Positions 43,846 through 53,094 of a stretch of DNA of 64,000 nt are shown piece by piece (position 1 is the first letter of the stretch; each line of letters begins with the position of its first letter). The notes beneath the pieces were generated by a model. That model had not been told where the DNA came from and did not search any database. It saw only the letters and a program-made list of their open reading frames with translations. The translations under genes were made by a program, and so were the position numbers. The DNA is from JBJHBP01 sp050485685. Its GTDB lineage: Bacteria > Pseudomonadota > Gammaproteobacteria > Steroidobacterales > Rariloculaceae. The DNA lies in assembly GCA_050485685.1 (NCBI GenBank), contig JBJHBW010000004.1:73694-137693 (forward strand). Reading direction: 5' to 3'.

Positions 43846-44720
43846 CCCCCATATTCCACGAGTTGACGCAGGTAAAGCCCGTAGCCGCTCTTTTCGAGCG
43901 GCTCGGCCAGCGACAGCAGCTGATCATCGTCAATCCACCCCAGACGCCACGCGACCTCTTCCGGACAACCGACCTTCAAGCCCTGACGCTTTTCGAGCGT
44001 CTGAATGAAGTGCGACGCTTCAATCAGCGAGTCGTGCGTGCCAGTATCCAGCCAGGCCATGCCCCGTTGCATCCGCTGCACATCGAGTCGACCGCTTTCA
44101 AGGTACGTGTTATTGACGTCAGTGATCTCGAACTCGCCGCGTGCGGACGGCTCAAGCGACCTGGCGATCTCGACGACGTCGTTGTCATAAAAGTATAGCC
44201 CTGTGACCGCGTACTGACTGCGCGGCCGGGCGGGTTTCTCCACGATCGATGTCACCCGACCCGCCTCATTAAAGGTCACGACGCCGAAAGCCGATGGATT
44301 CGACACCGGGTAAGCGAACACCGTTGCCGTACCAACGTTTGCGGAAGCCGCGCGCAACAGGCCTGTGAGACCAGTGCCGAAGAACAGGTTGTCGCCAAGG
44401 ATCAGCGCACACGGATCGGGGCCGATGAAGTCGGCGCCAATGATGAAAGCCTGCGCAAGACCGTCCGGGCTCGGCTGCACCGCGTGACGCAGATTCAGGC
44501 CCCACTGCGCACCGTCGCCGAATATCTGCTGGAAGCGTGGGCTGTCCTGGGGCGTCGAGATCAGCAGGATGTCGCGGACGCCGGCGAGCATAAGAGTCGT
44601 CAGCGGGTAATAGACCATCGGCTTGTCGTAGATTGGCAGCAGTTGCTTGCAGGTTCCGATCGTGACCGGATGCAGCCTTGTGCCGGCACCGCCCGCGAGA
44701 ATGATGCCTTTACGCGCCAA
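43842..44720 (-). CDS. rfbA: Glucose-1-phosphate thymidylyltransferase
   Basis: 292 residues from a TTG at 44720, chosen because GGAAGGG lies six bases upstream and the product then starts (M)ARKGIILAGG like the family; a GTG at 44738 is the alternative. GGAGTRLHPVT (nucleotide loop), LGDNLFFGTGL, EKPARPRSQYAVTGLYFYD and GMAWLDTGTHDSLIEAS are visible. Makes dTDP-glucose. Overlaps the 3' end of rmlB by 11 bp. Confidence 0.93.
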   Translation of the reverse strand: MARKGIILAGGAGTRLHPVTIGTCKQLLPIYDKPMVYYPLTTLMLAGVRDILLISTPQDSPRFQQIFGDGAQWGLNLRHAVQPSPDGLAQAFIIGADFIGPDPCALILGDNLFFGTGLTGLLRAASANVGTATVFAYPVSNPSAFGVVTFNEAGRVTSIVEKPARPRSQYAVTGLYFYDNDVVEIARSLEPSARGEFEITDVNNTYLESGRLDVQRMQRGMAWLDTGTHDSLIEASHFIQTLEKRQGLKVGCPEEVAWRLGWIDDDQLLSLAEPLEKSGYGLYLRQLVEYGG

Positions 44721-45786
44721 TGCTGGCCCTTCCCGCACCGAAGCGTTCCAGTCGATAGCTGCCGTCGAGCACGCTTTCCCACCATGCGCGATTATCGAGA
44801 TACCAGTCGACCGTCTTCAGGAGCCCGCTTGCAAAGCTCTCCGACGGACGCCAGCCAAGTTCGCGCTGGATCCTGCCGGCGTCGATGGCATAGCGCGTGT
44901 CGTGTCCGGGGCGATCGGCCACGAACGTGATCAGCCGCATGACGGACTTCTTCCCGTCGCGGCCAAGCCGCGCATCAAGAAGCCTGCAGATTTCGTGGAC
45001 GACGTCGATGTTGCGTACCTCGTTGTGCCCACCGATGTTATAGGTCTCGCCAATGCGGCCCTTGCACAGCACGTTCCAGAGCGCACGGACGTGATCCTCC
45101 ACGTACAGCCAGTCGCGAACCTGCCGGCCGTCACCGTAGACCGGCAGCGGCTTGTCCGCGAGTGCGCTAAGGATCATATGCGGGATGAACTTTTCCGGGA
45201 ACTGGTATGGGCCGTAGTTGTTCGAACAGCTTGTGACAATGATCGGAAGACCGTAGGTGCGGTGCCAGGCACGCACGAGATGGTCGGACGCCGCTTTCGT
45301 CGCGGCATAAGGAGAACTCGGCGCATAGCGCGCTGTCTCGGTGAACGGCTGCCCTTCCGGACCAAGATCGCCGAAGACCTCGTCCGTAGACACATGCAGG
45401 AAGCGGAACGCGTTGCTGCGCCCTGAATCCATCGCGCGCCAGTGTTCCAGACTGGCGCGCAACAGCTCGCCGGTTCCGAGCACGTTTGTAAGCAGGAATT
45501 CCGCCGGCCCGTCGATGGAGCGATCGACATGACTCTCGGCTGCCAGGTGCACTACGGCATCCGGATCATGACGCGCAAAAAGTTCACGCAACATCGCATA
45601 GTCGCAGACATCGACCTGTTCGAACGCGTAGCGTGGGGATGAGGCAACCTCGACCAGACTCTGGAGATTGCCGGCATAAGTGAGTTTATCGAGGTTCACG
45701 ACACGGGCATCCGTCGCGCGGAGAAACTGACGCACGGTGTTCGAACCGATGAACCCGGCGCCTCCGGTAACGAAGATCGTCTTCAA
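44710..45786 (-). CDS. rfbB: dTDP-glucose 4,6-dehydratase
   Basis: 358 residues from a TTG at 45786 with GGAGAGG six bases upstream, giving the typical start (M)KTIFVTGGAGFIGSN. The frame is open to 45903 (ATG at 45804 is possible but lacks a ribosome site). VHLAAESHVDRSIDGP, STDEVFGDLG, YAATKAASDHLVRAW (Tyr-X3-Lys) and NNYGPYQFPEKFIP are present. Forms dTDP-4-keto-6-deoxyglucose. First gene of the rml operon, divergent from the lhgO-like gene. Confidence 0.93.
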   Translation of the reverse strand: MKTIFVTGGAGFIGSNTVRQFLRATDARVVNLDKLTYAGNLQSLVEVASSPRYAFEQVDVCDYAMLRELFARHDPDAVVHLAAESHVDRSIDGPAEFLLTNVLGTGELLRASLEHWRAMDSGRSNAFRFLHVSTDEVFGDLGPEGQPFTETARYAPSSPYAATKAASDHLVRAWHRTYGLPIIVTSCSNNYGPYQFPEKFIPHMILSALADKPLPVYGDGRQVRDWLYVEDHVRALWNVLCKGRIGETYNIGGHNEVRNIDVVHEICRLLDARLGRDGKKSVMRLITFVADRPGHDTRYAIDAGRIQRELGWRPSESFASGLLKTVDWYLDNRAWWESVLDGSYRLERFGAGRASIGA

Positions 45787-46036
45787 CGCGTACCTCTCCA
45801 GCATGCCCGGTGGCGCTCGTCCGTCACGGGTCGAGGCCAGAGACAACGTTTGAGCCCGTTGCGGCGAGCTGGCATGCAAGTCACATCGTAGTATAGTACG
45901 CAAGCCTCAGCTTGCCGTGCTGGTCCGGCTTTCTTCACCGGTCAGGTTTCGATTGGACGGGCGATCATCACCTCTCCTCGTCTCCCCGGCAGAAGTCTAC
46001 GACGAACAGCTCATCCATTCAGGTGTCACTTGCATC

Positions 46037-47242
46037 ATGAGACCAAGACATATCGCGGTAGCAGGCGCGGGAATAATCGGCCTCGCCACTGCCTGGAAGA
46101 TTCTGCAGCAGCGCGTCGCCGACAAGGTGACCGTGCTGGAGAAAGAAGCGGACGTGGGTTTGCATCAGAGTGGACACAACAGCGGTGTGTTACACGCCGG
46201 CCTCTACTACCGACCGGACTCGCTGAAGGCCAGACTCGCAACGCGCGGCATCAAGGAGATGACCGCATTCTGTCAGACACATAGTATTCCGCATGAAATA
46301 TGCGGGAAGGTGGTGGTTGCCACCGCCGAATCAGAACTGCCCGTCCTCAGAAACCTGCTTCAAAACGGCACCGCCAACGGACTGCAGGGTCTGCGATGGC
46401 TTGACCGCCAAAGCTTGCAGGAAATAGAGCCGAACGCGAATGGCATCGCAGCTGTACACGTACCAGAAGAAGGCATCGTGGATTACAAGTCCGTCTGCCA
46501 GACCCTGCGACGATTGATACTTGACCAAGGCGGACAGATAAAGACCGGCTTCCGGGTCGCGGCCGCAACGTTCGACGAAAAACAGTGGGAAATTTCCGCG
46601 ACAACAGGCGACACGCTGAGAGCGGACTACATCATCAACTGCGCCGGCCTTTATGCGGACCGCATTGCACGGGCTTGCGGATACTCAACGGATGTGAAGA
46701 TCATTCCTTTCAGGGGACAGTATTACAAGCTTCGCGACTCATCCAGGTACCTTGTAAAAAACCTTATCTACCCTGTCCCTGATCCCGAATACCCATTTCT
46801 GGGCGTGCACTTCACTCGCATGATCGGTGGCGGCGTGGAAGCCGGGCCAAACGCAATCCTGGCATTCGCCAGGGAAGGATACGGTTTTCGTCATATTAAT
46901 GTGCCTGAGTTCGCCGAGTCGCTGGGCTTCGTCGGGCTGCGAAAATTCCTGATGCGCCACAAACGCATGGTGCTCGCGGAACTGTGGTCCGGGGTCCGAA
47001 AGCAGGCATTTCTTGACCGTCTTCGCAAACTCATCCCTCGCGTCGATGCCGCCGATCTCGAACCCGGGGGGGCAGGGGTACGTGCTCAGGTCATGGATCG
47101 GCAGGGTAAGCTCATCCAGGACTTCGTGATAGGCCATTCCCCAAACAGCCTGCACGTCATCAGTGCTCCCAGTCCCGGCGCCACAGCGTCCCTGGCTATC
47201 GCAGGGCATCTGATAGACACATACCTGGTGGAGAAAAAATAG
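46037..47242 (+). CDS. lhgO: L-2-hydroxyglutarate oxidase
   Basis: 401 residues from the ATG at 46037; the frame extends to 45917 but those 40 residues are not conserved in character. FAD-binding IAVAGAGIIGLATAWKI, the LhgO signature HQSGHNSGVLHAGLYYRP, VPEEGIVDYKSVCQTL, NCAGLYADRIA and FRGQYYKL; the C-terminal SAPSPGATASLAIAGH closes the FAD site. Oxidises L-2-hydroxyglutarate to 2-oxoglutarate, feeding electrons to the membrane quinone pool. No obvious tie to the polysaccharide locus. Confidence 0.93.
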   Translation: MRPRHIAVAGAGIIGLATAWKILQQRVADKVTVLEKEADVGLHQSGHNSGVLHAGLYYRPDSLKARLATRGIKEMTAFCQTHSIPHEICGKVVVATAESELPVLRNLLQNGTANGLQGLRWLDRQSLQEIEPNANGIAAVHVPEEGIVDYKSVCQTLRRLILDQGGQIKTGFRVAAATFDEKQWEISATTGDTLRADYIINCAGLYADRIARACGYSTDVKIIPFRGQYYKLRDSSRYLVKNLIYPVPDPEYPFLGVHFTRMIGGGVEAGPNAILAFAREGYGFRHINVPEFAESLGFVGLRKFLMRHKRMVLAELWSGVRKQAFLDRLRKLIPRVDAADLEPGGAGVRAQVMDRQGKLIQDFVIGHSPNSLHVISAPSPGATASLAIAGHLIDTYLVEKK

Positions 47243-47346
47243 CCGTTGCCTGCGCCTGAGGCGGTCGCATGCATCACCCGGACCTTGGCCGTGCGGTAAT
47301 CCGCTGCAGGCCGCGACGTCTTACAGCCCTCTGCTAGAATCATGGC

Positions 47347-48180
47347 ATGCTGATCGACTGTCATGTTCACATCAACAACTACGACGAGCACGTAGCCAGG
47401 ACTCCGCAGCAAACGGCCGGCGAGCTGTTTGCAGACATGGCCAGAGTCGGCGTAGATCACGCTGTGGTACTGACCTCATACAAAGTCGGACCGCAACGAC
47501 CGCATGTGGACGAGGTGATCGAGACCTTCCGGGATGATCCGCGCGTCACCATTGTCGAGGGCCTGCGCTGGCGAGGCGATGGCGAACGCACCGACCTTTT
47601 TCGCATGGAAGAGCGGCTCCGCGACGGACTCGTGAAGGGGATCAAACTGTACCCGGGCTACGAGAACTATGCGATCAACGATGCTTCGCTGGAGTCGGTA
47701 TTTCGTATCGCAGCGAAGTACGACGTGCCGGTGATGATTCATACCGGCGACACCTACGCGAAGCAGGCCAAGCTGCGGCAGGCCCATCCGCTACTGATCG
47801 ATGACGTGGCCGTGGATTTTCCGGACGTGAAGTTCATCATGTGTCACCTGGGCAATCCGTGGTTTCAGGACGCCGCGGAGGTGCTTTACAAGAATGACAA
47901 CGTGTATGCGGACATTTCCGGCCTGACACTGGGCGACTTTCACTACGAGTTCGAGCGCTACATGGTGCAGCGAGTGAAAGACCTGATCATGTACATGGGC
48001 GACCCGGGCAAGCAGCTCATGTACGGCACGGACTGGCCGCTCGCAGGTATGGGCACGTATCTGCGCTTCTTTGACGGCCTCGAACTACCTGAAGCCGCAA
48101 AGGACAATATCGCCTGGCGTACGGCTGCACGCCTTTTCAGAATAGATACGGCGTTGCTGGGAGACACCTCCCGAATCTGA
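47347..48180 (+). CDS. Amidohydrolase family (metal-dependent TIM-barrel) protein
   Basis: 277 residues. Starts MLIDCHVHINNYDEH (HXH metal ligands); VKGIKLYPGYENYAI, VPVMIHTGDTYAK, FIMCHLGNPWFQDA and MYGTDWPLAG supply the remaining His/Asp ligands of the amidohydrolase-2 group. Members are decarboxylases or hydrolases of small carboxylates; the substrate is unknown. 104 bp after the LhgO-like gene, same strand. Confidence 0.82.
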   Translation: MLIDCHVHINNYDEHVARTPQQTAGELFADMARVGVDHAVVLTSYKVGPQRPHVDEVIETFRDDPRVTIVEGLRWRGDGERTDLFRMEERLRDGLVKGIKLYPGYENYAINDASLESVFRIAAKYDVPVMIHTGDTYAKQAKLRQAHPLLIDDVAVDFPDVKFIMCHLGNPWFQDAAEVLYKNDNVYADISGLTLGDFHYEFERYMVQRVKDLIMYMGDPGKQLMYGTDWPLAGMGTYLRFFDGLELPEAAKDNIAWRTAARLFRIDTALLGDTSRI

Positions 48181-48324
48181 ACCAACACACACTGCACGCC
48201 GAGGCACGAGCGAACCGAAGTTTCCGACTGCGCCCTTCGGCGACCGTCGAACTTCTTTTCAGAACACCGCCCACGCGGCATCGGCATTTCTTATAACCTA
48301 TTGAATAAAATGACTATTATTGGA

Positions 48325-48340
48325 TGGCATCATTCTTGCT
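48325..48340 (+). promoter_or_regulatory. Sigma-54 (-24/-12) promoter
   Basis: TGGCAT-N5-TTGCT, GG and GC ten bases apart, 42 bp before the start of the PEP-CTERM protein gene. This is the arrangement described for PrsK/PrsR-controlled PEP-CTERM genes. Only the T at the end of the -24 element departs from TGGCAC. Confidence 0.78.
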
Positions 48341-48382
48341 TGAGACATCGCAGACATCAGTTTTTCAGCGAGGACTTCAAGG

Positions 48383-49063
48383 ATGTTTCTCTCCAGTCGG
48401 ATACGTTGGGCATTACTGGCCGTGTTCGTGTGGCTACTCGGCTCGTCTGCAAACGCAGCGGTCATTCAGCTCACCTACCAGAACAACCTCGGCAATCCAA
48501 CCGGCCAGATCACCGGCACCGGAACGATTCGCGCCGGCGAGTTCCTGTTCTCGACCGCAGGGGACACGCTTTACTGGGATGACCACCTGAAGGCGTTCTG
48601 CATACAGATCGATACGACACTGAAGTCAAGCGCAACGTACACCGTCCACGAGGGCCTCGCGAGCGGCGGATTCAATGCGGTGCAGCAGTCACAGGTCGCA
48701 GCACTGTATTCAAACTACTATGCCACCTCGCAGACCAGCAACGTAAACAGCGCAGCATTTCAGCTCGCACTGTGGGCCATCATCAATGAATCATCGGTAC
48801 TGGATCCGATCTCACTGAACACCGGAAATTTCACATCGACGTCATTCGGCGGTGCTCAGATGACGGCGAACAGCTGGCTTGCGGACCTCGGCACGGACAG
48901 CGGCGAGTACGACTTCTACACTTTTCATTCAGCGAATTCTCAGAATCTCATCACCGCCATTCGCCGTGTACCCGAGCCGGGCACGCTGGCACTGCTCGGC
49001 GCAGCGCTGCTTGGAATCGCTATCATTCGGCGCCGACGCGGCATATCTGGCCAGCCGATCTAA
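48383..49063 (+). CDS. PEP-CTERM domain protein, exosortase A substrate
   Basis: 226 residues. Signal peptide (ALLAVFVWLLGSSANA/AVIQL), a mature domain rich in Thr, Ser, Asn and Gln (TYQNNLGNPTGQITGTGTIR, AAFQLALWAIINESS, GAQMTANSWLADLGT), and a textbook sorting tail: VPEPGTLALLGAALLG, a hydrophobic helix, then RRRRG. The tail directs cleavage by the exosortase A encoded at 26271-27812. The central part resembles short PEP-CTERM proteins of unknown function with a thioester-type CIQID/ALWAI pattern. Own sigma-54-type promoter upstream and a strong terminator downstream. Confidence 0.93.
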   Translation: MFLSSRIRWALLAVFVWLLGSSANAAVIQLTYQNNLGNPTGQITGTGTIRAGEFLFSTAGDTLYWDDHLKAFCIQIDTTLKSSATYTVHEGLASGGFNAVQQSQVAALYSNYYATSQTSNVNSAAFQLALWAIINESSVLDPISLNTGNFTSTSFGGAQMTANSWLADLGTDSGEYDFYTFHSANSQNLITAIRRVPEPGTLALLGAALLGIAIIRRRRGISGQPI

Positions 49064-49092
49064 GTCCAGGCTAACGTTAATGGAGTATCCAG

Positions 49093-49125
49093 CAAGGGCC
49101 GCGCAAGTCGCGGCCCTTGTCGTTT
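49093..49125 (+). terminator. Rho-independent-type terminator after the PEP-CTERM gene
   Basis: A perfect 11-bp stem CAAGGGCCGCG/CGCGGCCCTTG (49093-49103 and 49109-49119) with a 5-base loop, followed by TCGTTT. Placed 30 bp after the stop codon and before the AGCS gene. Confidence 0.8.
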
Positions 49126-49152
49126 ACGGCAACGCACCCGTAGAATCCCGCC

Positions 49153-50511
49153 ATGCTGGGAACTCTCGACCGCATCAACAGCATCGTCTGGGGCCCCTTT
49201 CTGCTCATCCCGCTGCTGTTGCTCACCGGCCTCTATCTCACGTTCATTCTTCGCGGCATCCAGTTCAGGCGGCTCGGCTATGCGCTGTGGTACGGCCTGA
49301 TTCGCCGCCGAGAACCGGGTGCCATAGGTGACATCAGCCACTATCAGGCACTGACCACCGCCCTGGCTGCGACAGTAGGCGTCGGCAACATCGCTGGCGT
49401 CGCCACAGCAATCTTTCTCGGCGGCCCCGGCGCCGTGTTCTGGATGTGGATGACCGGTCTGGTCGGCATGGCGACCAAGTACAGCGAGGCGTTCCTTGGC
49501 GTGCGCTTTCGCAAGGTCGACGCCAACGGTGAACAGTCCGGCGGCCCGCAGTTCTACCTGAGTGAAGGCATCAAGGGCCGGCTGGGCAGCTCCCTCGCGA
49601 TCTTCTTCGCGGTCGCCGCCTCGATCGCCGCGTTCGGCATCGGCAACATGGTGCAGTCAAACACCGTCGCCGACGAGATCAACTCACAGTTCGGCATCGC
49701 ACCCTGGATCACCGGACTGGTGCTGACCTTCGCCGCCGGCATTGTGATCATCGGCGGCATCCGCTCCATCGGCCGCGTCACCGCCTTCTTCGTGCCGATG
49801 ATGACGATCCTTTACATCCTCGGCGCCACCTGGGTGCTCGCCGTCAATATCGAAGGCCTGCCCACCGCCCTCGCCCTGATCGTCACCGACGCATTCACCG
49901 GTACGGCAGCCACCGGCGGCTTCCTCGGCGCCGGCGTCGCGGCGGCGATCCGTTTCGGCGTCGCGCGCGGCATCTTCTCGAACGAATCGGGCCTTGGCAC
50001 CGGCGGCATCGCAGCCGCCGCCGCGCAAACGTCGGACCCGGTACGCCAGGCACTGGTCTCGATGACACAGACCTTCCTCGACACGCTCGTCGTCGTCACC
50101 TTTACGGCGCTGGTCATCATCACCACCGGCGCCTGGACCAGCGGCGTCACCGGCGCGCCCCTGACGTCACTCGCCTTTTCGATGGGCCTGCCCGGCGACT
50201 GGGGTGGCATCATCGTCACACTCAGCGTCGCATTCTTTGCCTTCTCGACCGTGCTGGGCTGGGCGTACTACGGTGAACGCAACATGCATCGCCTGTTCGG
50301 CACTGGCGCGATTAAACCTTACCGGCTGGCGTTCGTGCTCGCGATCTTCGTCGGCGCCGTAACGGAGCTTGAGATCGTCTGGACCTTCGCCGACATCATG
50401 AACGGCCTGATGGCATTGCCGAACCTGATCGGACTGATCCTGCTGTCCGGTTTGGTTGCGCGTGAAACCAGGGCCTACTTCGCGCAGCCTGACTGGCGGA
50501 AACAGGGCTGA
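49153..50511 (+). CDS. Sodium:alanine symporter family (AGCS) protein
   Basis: 452 residues with about eleven membrane helices. Signature ATVGVGNIAGVATAIFLGGPG with GAVFWMWMTGLVGMATKYSE, then GVARGIFSNESGLGTGG and VLGWAYYGERNMHRLFG. Imports alanine, glycine or a similar amino acid with Na+. Housekeeping-type gene with no visible link to the neighbouring cluster. Confidence 0.93.
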   Translation: MLGTLDRINSIVWGPFLLIPLLLLTGLYLTFILRGIQFRRLGYALWYGLIRRREPGAIGDISHYQALTTALAATVGVGNIAGVATAIFLGGPGAVFWMWMTGLVGMATKYSEAFLGVRFRKVDANGEQSGGPQFYLSEGIKGRLGSSLAIFFAVAASIAAFGIGNMVQSNTVADEINSQFGIAPWITGLVLTFAAGIVIIGGIRSIGRVTAFFVPMMTILYILGATWVLAVNIEGLPTALALIVTDAFTGTAATGGFLGAGVAAAIRFGVARGIFSNESGLGTGGIAAAAAQTSDPVRQALVSMTQTFLDTLVVVTFTALVIITTGAWTSGVTGAPLTSLAFSMGLPGDWGGIIVTLSVAFFAFSTVLGWAYYGERNMHRLFGTGAIKPYRLAFVLAIFVGAVTELEIVWTFADIMNGLMALPNLIGLILLSGLVARETRAYFAQPDWRKQG

Positions 50512-50599
50512 ATTCGGGGGCGAAAACGGGCCTCTAAGGCGTCTTGGAGTGCTCTTGCGCTGGACGAGCCTCAAATAAAACAGTTGGTTACGTGTGACC

Positions 50600-51796
50600 T
50601 TAGCCCTTTTTCGTGGTCCGACCCAATCCTTCCACGACATCCTTGAGCTTCTGCGCGTGCCCATGACGCATCACCAGCACCGCGTCTTCGGTTTCGACGA
50701 CTACGTGCTCGTCGAGGCCTAACGTGACGACCAGGCGCTTGCTGGAGAACACGTAGCTGTCGCGGCAGGCTTGGGCGATCACGTCGCCGCGCAGGACGTT
50801 GCCGTCGCCGTCCTTGTCCAGCACTTCGTGAAGGGCCGGCCAGGAGCCGATGTCGCTCCAGCCGGCGTCCAGTGGCACGACAGCCGCGCGGGCGGTCTTC
50901 TCCATGACCGCGTAGTCGATGGAGTCTGATGGAGAACTCAGGAAGGCAGGGCCAAGGCGCAGGAAATCGCCTTCCTGTTCGGCGCCGGCCACCGCGGCTT
51001 CGCAGGCGCTGAGCATCGCAGGCGCAACTGCCCGCAACTCGTCCAGGTACGCACTCGCGGACAACAGGAACATGCCGCTGTTCCACAGATAGTCACCGGA
51101 CGCCACGTAATCCCTCGCAGTCGCAAGGTCCGGCTTTTCGACGAAACGATCCAGCAGGTGCCAGCCGCCCTCCTGCGCCGGTCCACTACGAATGTAGCCA
51201 TAGCCGGTCTCCGGACGCGTCGGCACGACACCGAAGGTCACGAGCCTCCCGACCTCCGCAGCCTTCACAGCCGCGGACATCGCAGACGCGAACGCCTCCG
51301 TGTCGAGAATCACGTGATCAGCCGGCATTACCAGCAAGAGCGGATCATGCGACGACGAACTCGCGTTCCCGCCGGCACCGGCTCCCCCACCCCGCGCCAG
51401 CAGCGCCGCCACCGCCACAGCAGGCGCAGTATTGCGTCCACCCGGCTCAAGCACGATACGTGCGCCCGTAGCATCGATCTCGCGTAACTGCTCAGCCACG
51501 AGGAAACGATGTGCCTCGTTGCAGATCACCATGGGCGCCGCGACTTCCAGCCAATCGACAACGTCGTCAGCATCGGCTGCTTCTGCGGCTTCTGCGGCAT
51601 CTTTGGCCTCGGCCGCCGCTGCATCTCCGCCCGCTGCCTGCCCCGCAAGCCCCTGCGCGCGCAGCACCGTGTCCTGCAGCAGCGTGCGCCGCGTCACCAG
51701 CGCCAGCAGTTGCTTGGGCGTCAGCTCACGCGACAGCGGCCACAGGCGCGTTCCGGAGCCTCCGGACAGGATGACCGGCACGATGGAGTGCGGCAC
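50600..51796 (-). CDS. manC: Mannose-1-phosphate guanylyltransferase, single-domain
   Basis: 398 residues from a GTG with GGGAGGA before it. Nucleotidyltransferase motifs VILSGGSGTRLWPLSRE, LVMPADHVI, TGYGYIRSG, FVEKPDLATA, LWNSGMFLLS, SIDYAVMEK and GWSDIGSW. It ends shortly after HVVVETEDAVLVMRHGHAQ, so the C-terminal phosphomannose isomerase domain of bifunctional ManC/AlgA (about 480 residues) is absent. An Ala/Asp/Glu-rich insertion (about residues 50-80) and a Gly/Ser loop (about 137-150) are unusual. Makes GDP-mannose. Confidence 0.9.
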   Translation of the reverse strand: MPHSIVPVILSGGSGTRLWPLSRELTPKQLLALVTRRTLLQDTVLRAQGLAGQAAGGDAAAAEAKDAAEAAEAADADDVVDWLEVAAPMVICNEAHRFLVAEQLREIDATGARIVLEPGGRNTAPAVAVAALLARGGGAGAGGNASSSSHDPLLLVMPADHVILDTEAFASAMSAAVKAAEVGRLVTFGVVPTRPETGYGYIRSGPAQEGGWHLLDRFVEKPDLATARDYVASGDYLWNSGMFLLSASAYLDELRAVAPAMLSACEAAVAGAEQEGDFLRLGPAFLSSPSDSIDYAVMEKTARAAVVPLDAGWSDIGSWPALHEVLDKDGDGNVLRGDVIAQACRDSYVFSSKRLVVTLGLDEHVVVETEDAVLVMRHGHAQKLKDVVEGLGRTTKKG

Positions 51797-51812
51797 GAAT
51801 CCTCCCGATCCG

Positions 51813-53066
51813 CTAATCCCGATCCGGCTCCAGACGCATCACCGAGCCGTTGGTGTGATCCAGCGCGATATACAGGAACCCGTCCGGCCCCTGACGAACC
51901 TCGCGCACGCGGTACGGATCGCCGAACAGAATCGGCTGCCTGTCAGTAACGATGCGCCCGTTCACCGGAATGCGCGTCAGCTGGCGCCAGTAAGTGGAAA
52001 GCCCGCCGACGAACGCCTGACCGCGCCAGTTCGGAAACGCGTCGCCGGTATAGAACATCAACCCGGACACACCGATGGACGGCGTCCAGAACGCAGCCGG
52101 CTCTTCCATACCATCACGCATCCGCTCCTGGTGAATCTGGGTCCCGGCGCCGTAGTTCACGCCGTAGCCGACCACCGGCCAGCCGTAGTTGCGCCCCGGC
52201 AGGATCACGTTGATTTCGTCACCGCCCTGCGGGCCGTGCTCGGTCGACCACAGGTCGCCGGTCTCGGGATTGAACGCCAGCCCCTGCGGATTGCGGTGGC
52301 CGTAGCTGTAGATCTCGGGCGCGTAGCCGTCACGGCCGACGAACGGATTGTCGGAAGGCACGCGACCGTCGTCGTGCAGGCGCACGATCGCGCCGATGTG
52401 ATTGGACGGATCCTGCGCCGGATGGCCTTCCAGGTCGCTGGTGAAGCCGCCCGCCTGGAAGCCGGTCATGCGATCGCCGATAGACAGATACAGATAACCA
52501 TCACTGTCGAATGCAAGCTTGCCGCCGAAGTGCCCGGGCGTGTTCGTCCACGCATCGGCGACGAAAATCTCCTCGACATCCACGAGCCGATCATTGACGA
52601 AACGACCACGACTGATCGCCGTCGTGCCCTGCGCGGGATCGTCACCGGGCTTGGCGTAGCTGAGGTAGACGAGCTGATTCGAAGCGAAGTTCGGATGCAG
52701 CGCGACTTCATGCAGACCGCCCTGCCCCTGCGGGCGTACCGTCGGCACGCCGGGCACCGGATCAGGCAGCAGGCGACCATCGCGCACGATGCGCAGCCGG
52801 CCCGGACGCTCGGTCACCAGCATGTCGCCATTCGGCAGAAAGGCGATGCTCCACGGGTTCTGCAGGCCCTCGGCGACAGTGACGACGCGGAAGGTCTCAC
52901 CCGGTGCCGCCGGCGGCTGGGCGATGGCGGCGCTGCCGATCAGGCATGCGGCGGTTGCCAGCGCGGCCGTTACGGTGGCCGAAGTCCTGGTCCTGGTCCC
53001 TGTCGTCACCCCGGCTGTCGGCCCGGAGGCAGCCGCCTGGGCTCGGCGAATTCTGGTGTTAAGCAT
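51813..53066 (-). CDS. PQQ-dependent sugar dehydrogenase (glucose/sorbosone dehydrogenase family)
   Basis: 417 residues from the ATG at 53066 (AAGGGAC upstream); the open frame to 53147 crosses the hepT remnant. Signal or export segment VTAALATAACLIGSAAIAQ. Six-bladed propeller features: EGLQNPWSIAFLPNGDMLVT, GQGGLHEVALHPNF, GHFGGKLAFDSDGYLYLSIG, SYGHRNPQGLAFNPETGDLW, EHGPQGGDEINVI and GPDGFLYIALDHTNG. Periplasmic oxidation of an aldose with PQQ is expected. 16 bp upstream of manC on the same strand. Confidence 0.92.
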   Translation of the reverse strand: MLNTRIRRAQAAASGPTAGVTTGTRTRTSATVTAALATAACLIGSAAIAQPPAAPGETFRVVTVAEGLQNPWSIAFLPNGDMLVTERPGRLRIVRDGRLLPDPVPGVPTVRPQGQGGLHEVALHPNFASNQLVYLSYAKPGDDPAQGTTAISRGRFVNDRLVDVEEIFVADAWTNTPGHFGGKLAFDSDGYLYLSIGDRMTGFQAGGFTSDLEGHPAQDPSNHIGAIVRLHDDGRVPSDNPFVGRDGYAPEIYSYGHRNPQGLAFNPETGDLWSTEHGPQGGDEINVILPGRNYGWPVVGYGVNYGAGTQIHQERMRDGMEEPAAFWTPSIGVSGLMFYTGDAFPNWRGQAFVGGLSTYWRQLTRIPVNGRIVTDRQPILFGDPYRVREVRQGPDGFLYIALDHTNGSVMRLEPDRD

Positions 53067-53094
53067 GGTCGTGTGTCCCTTGTTGTTTTCGTGG

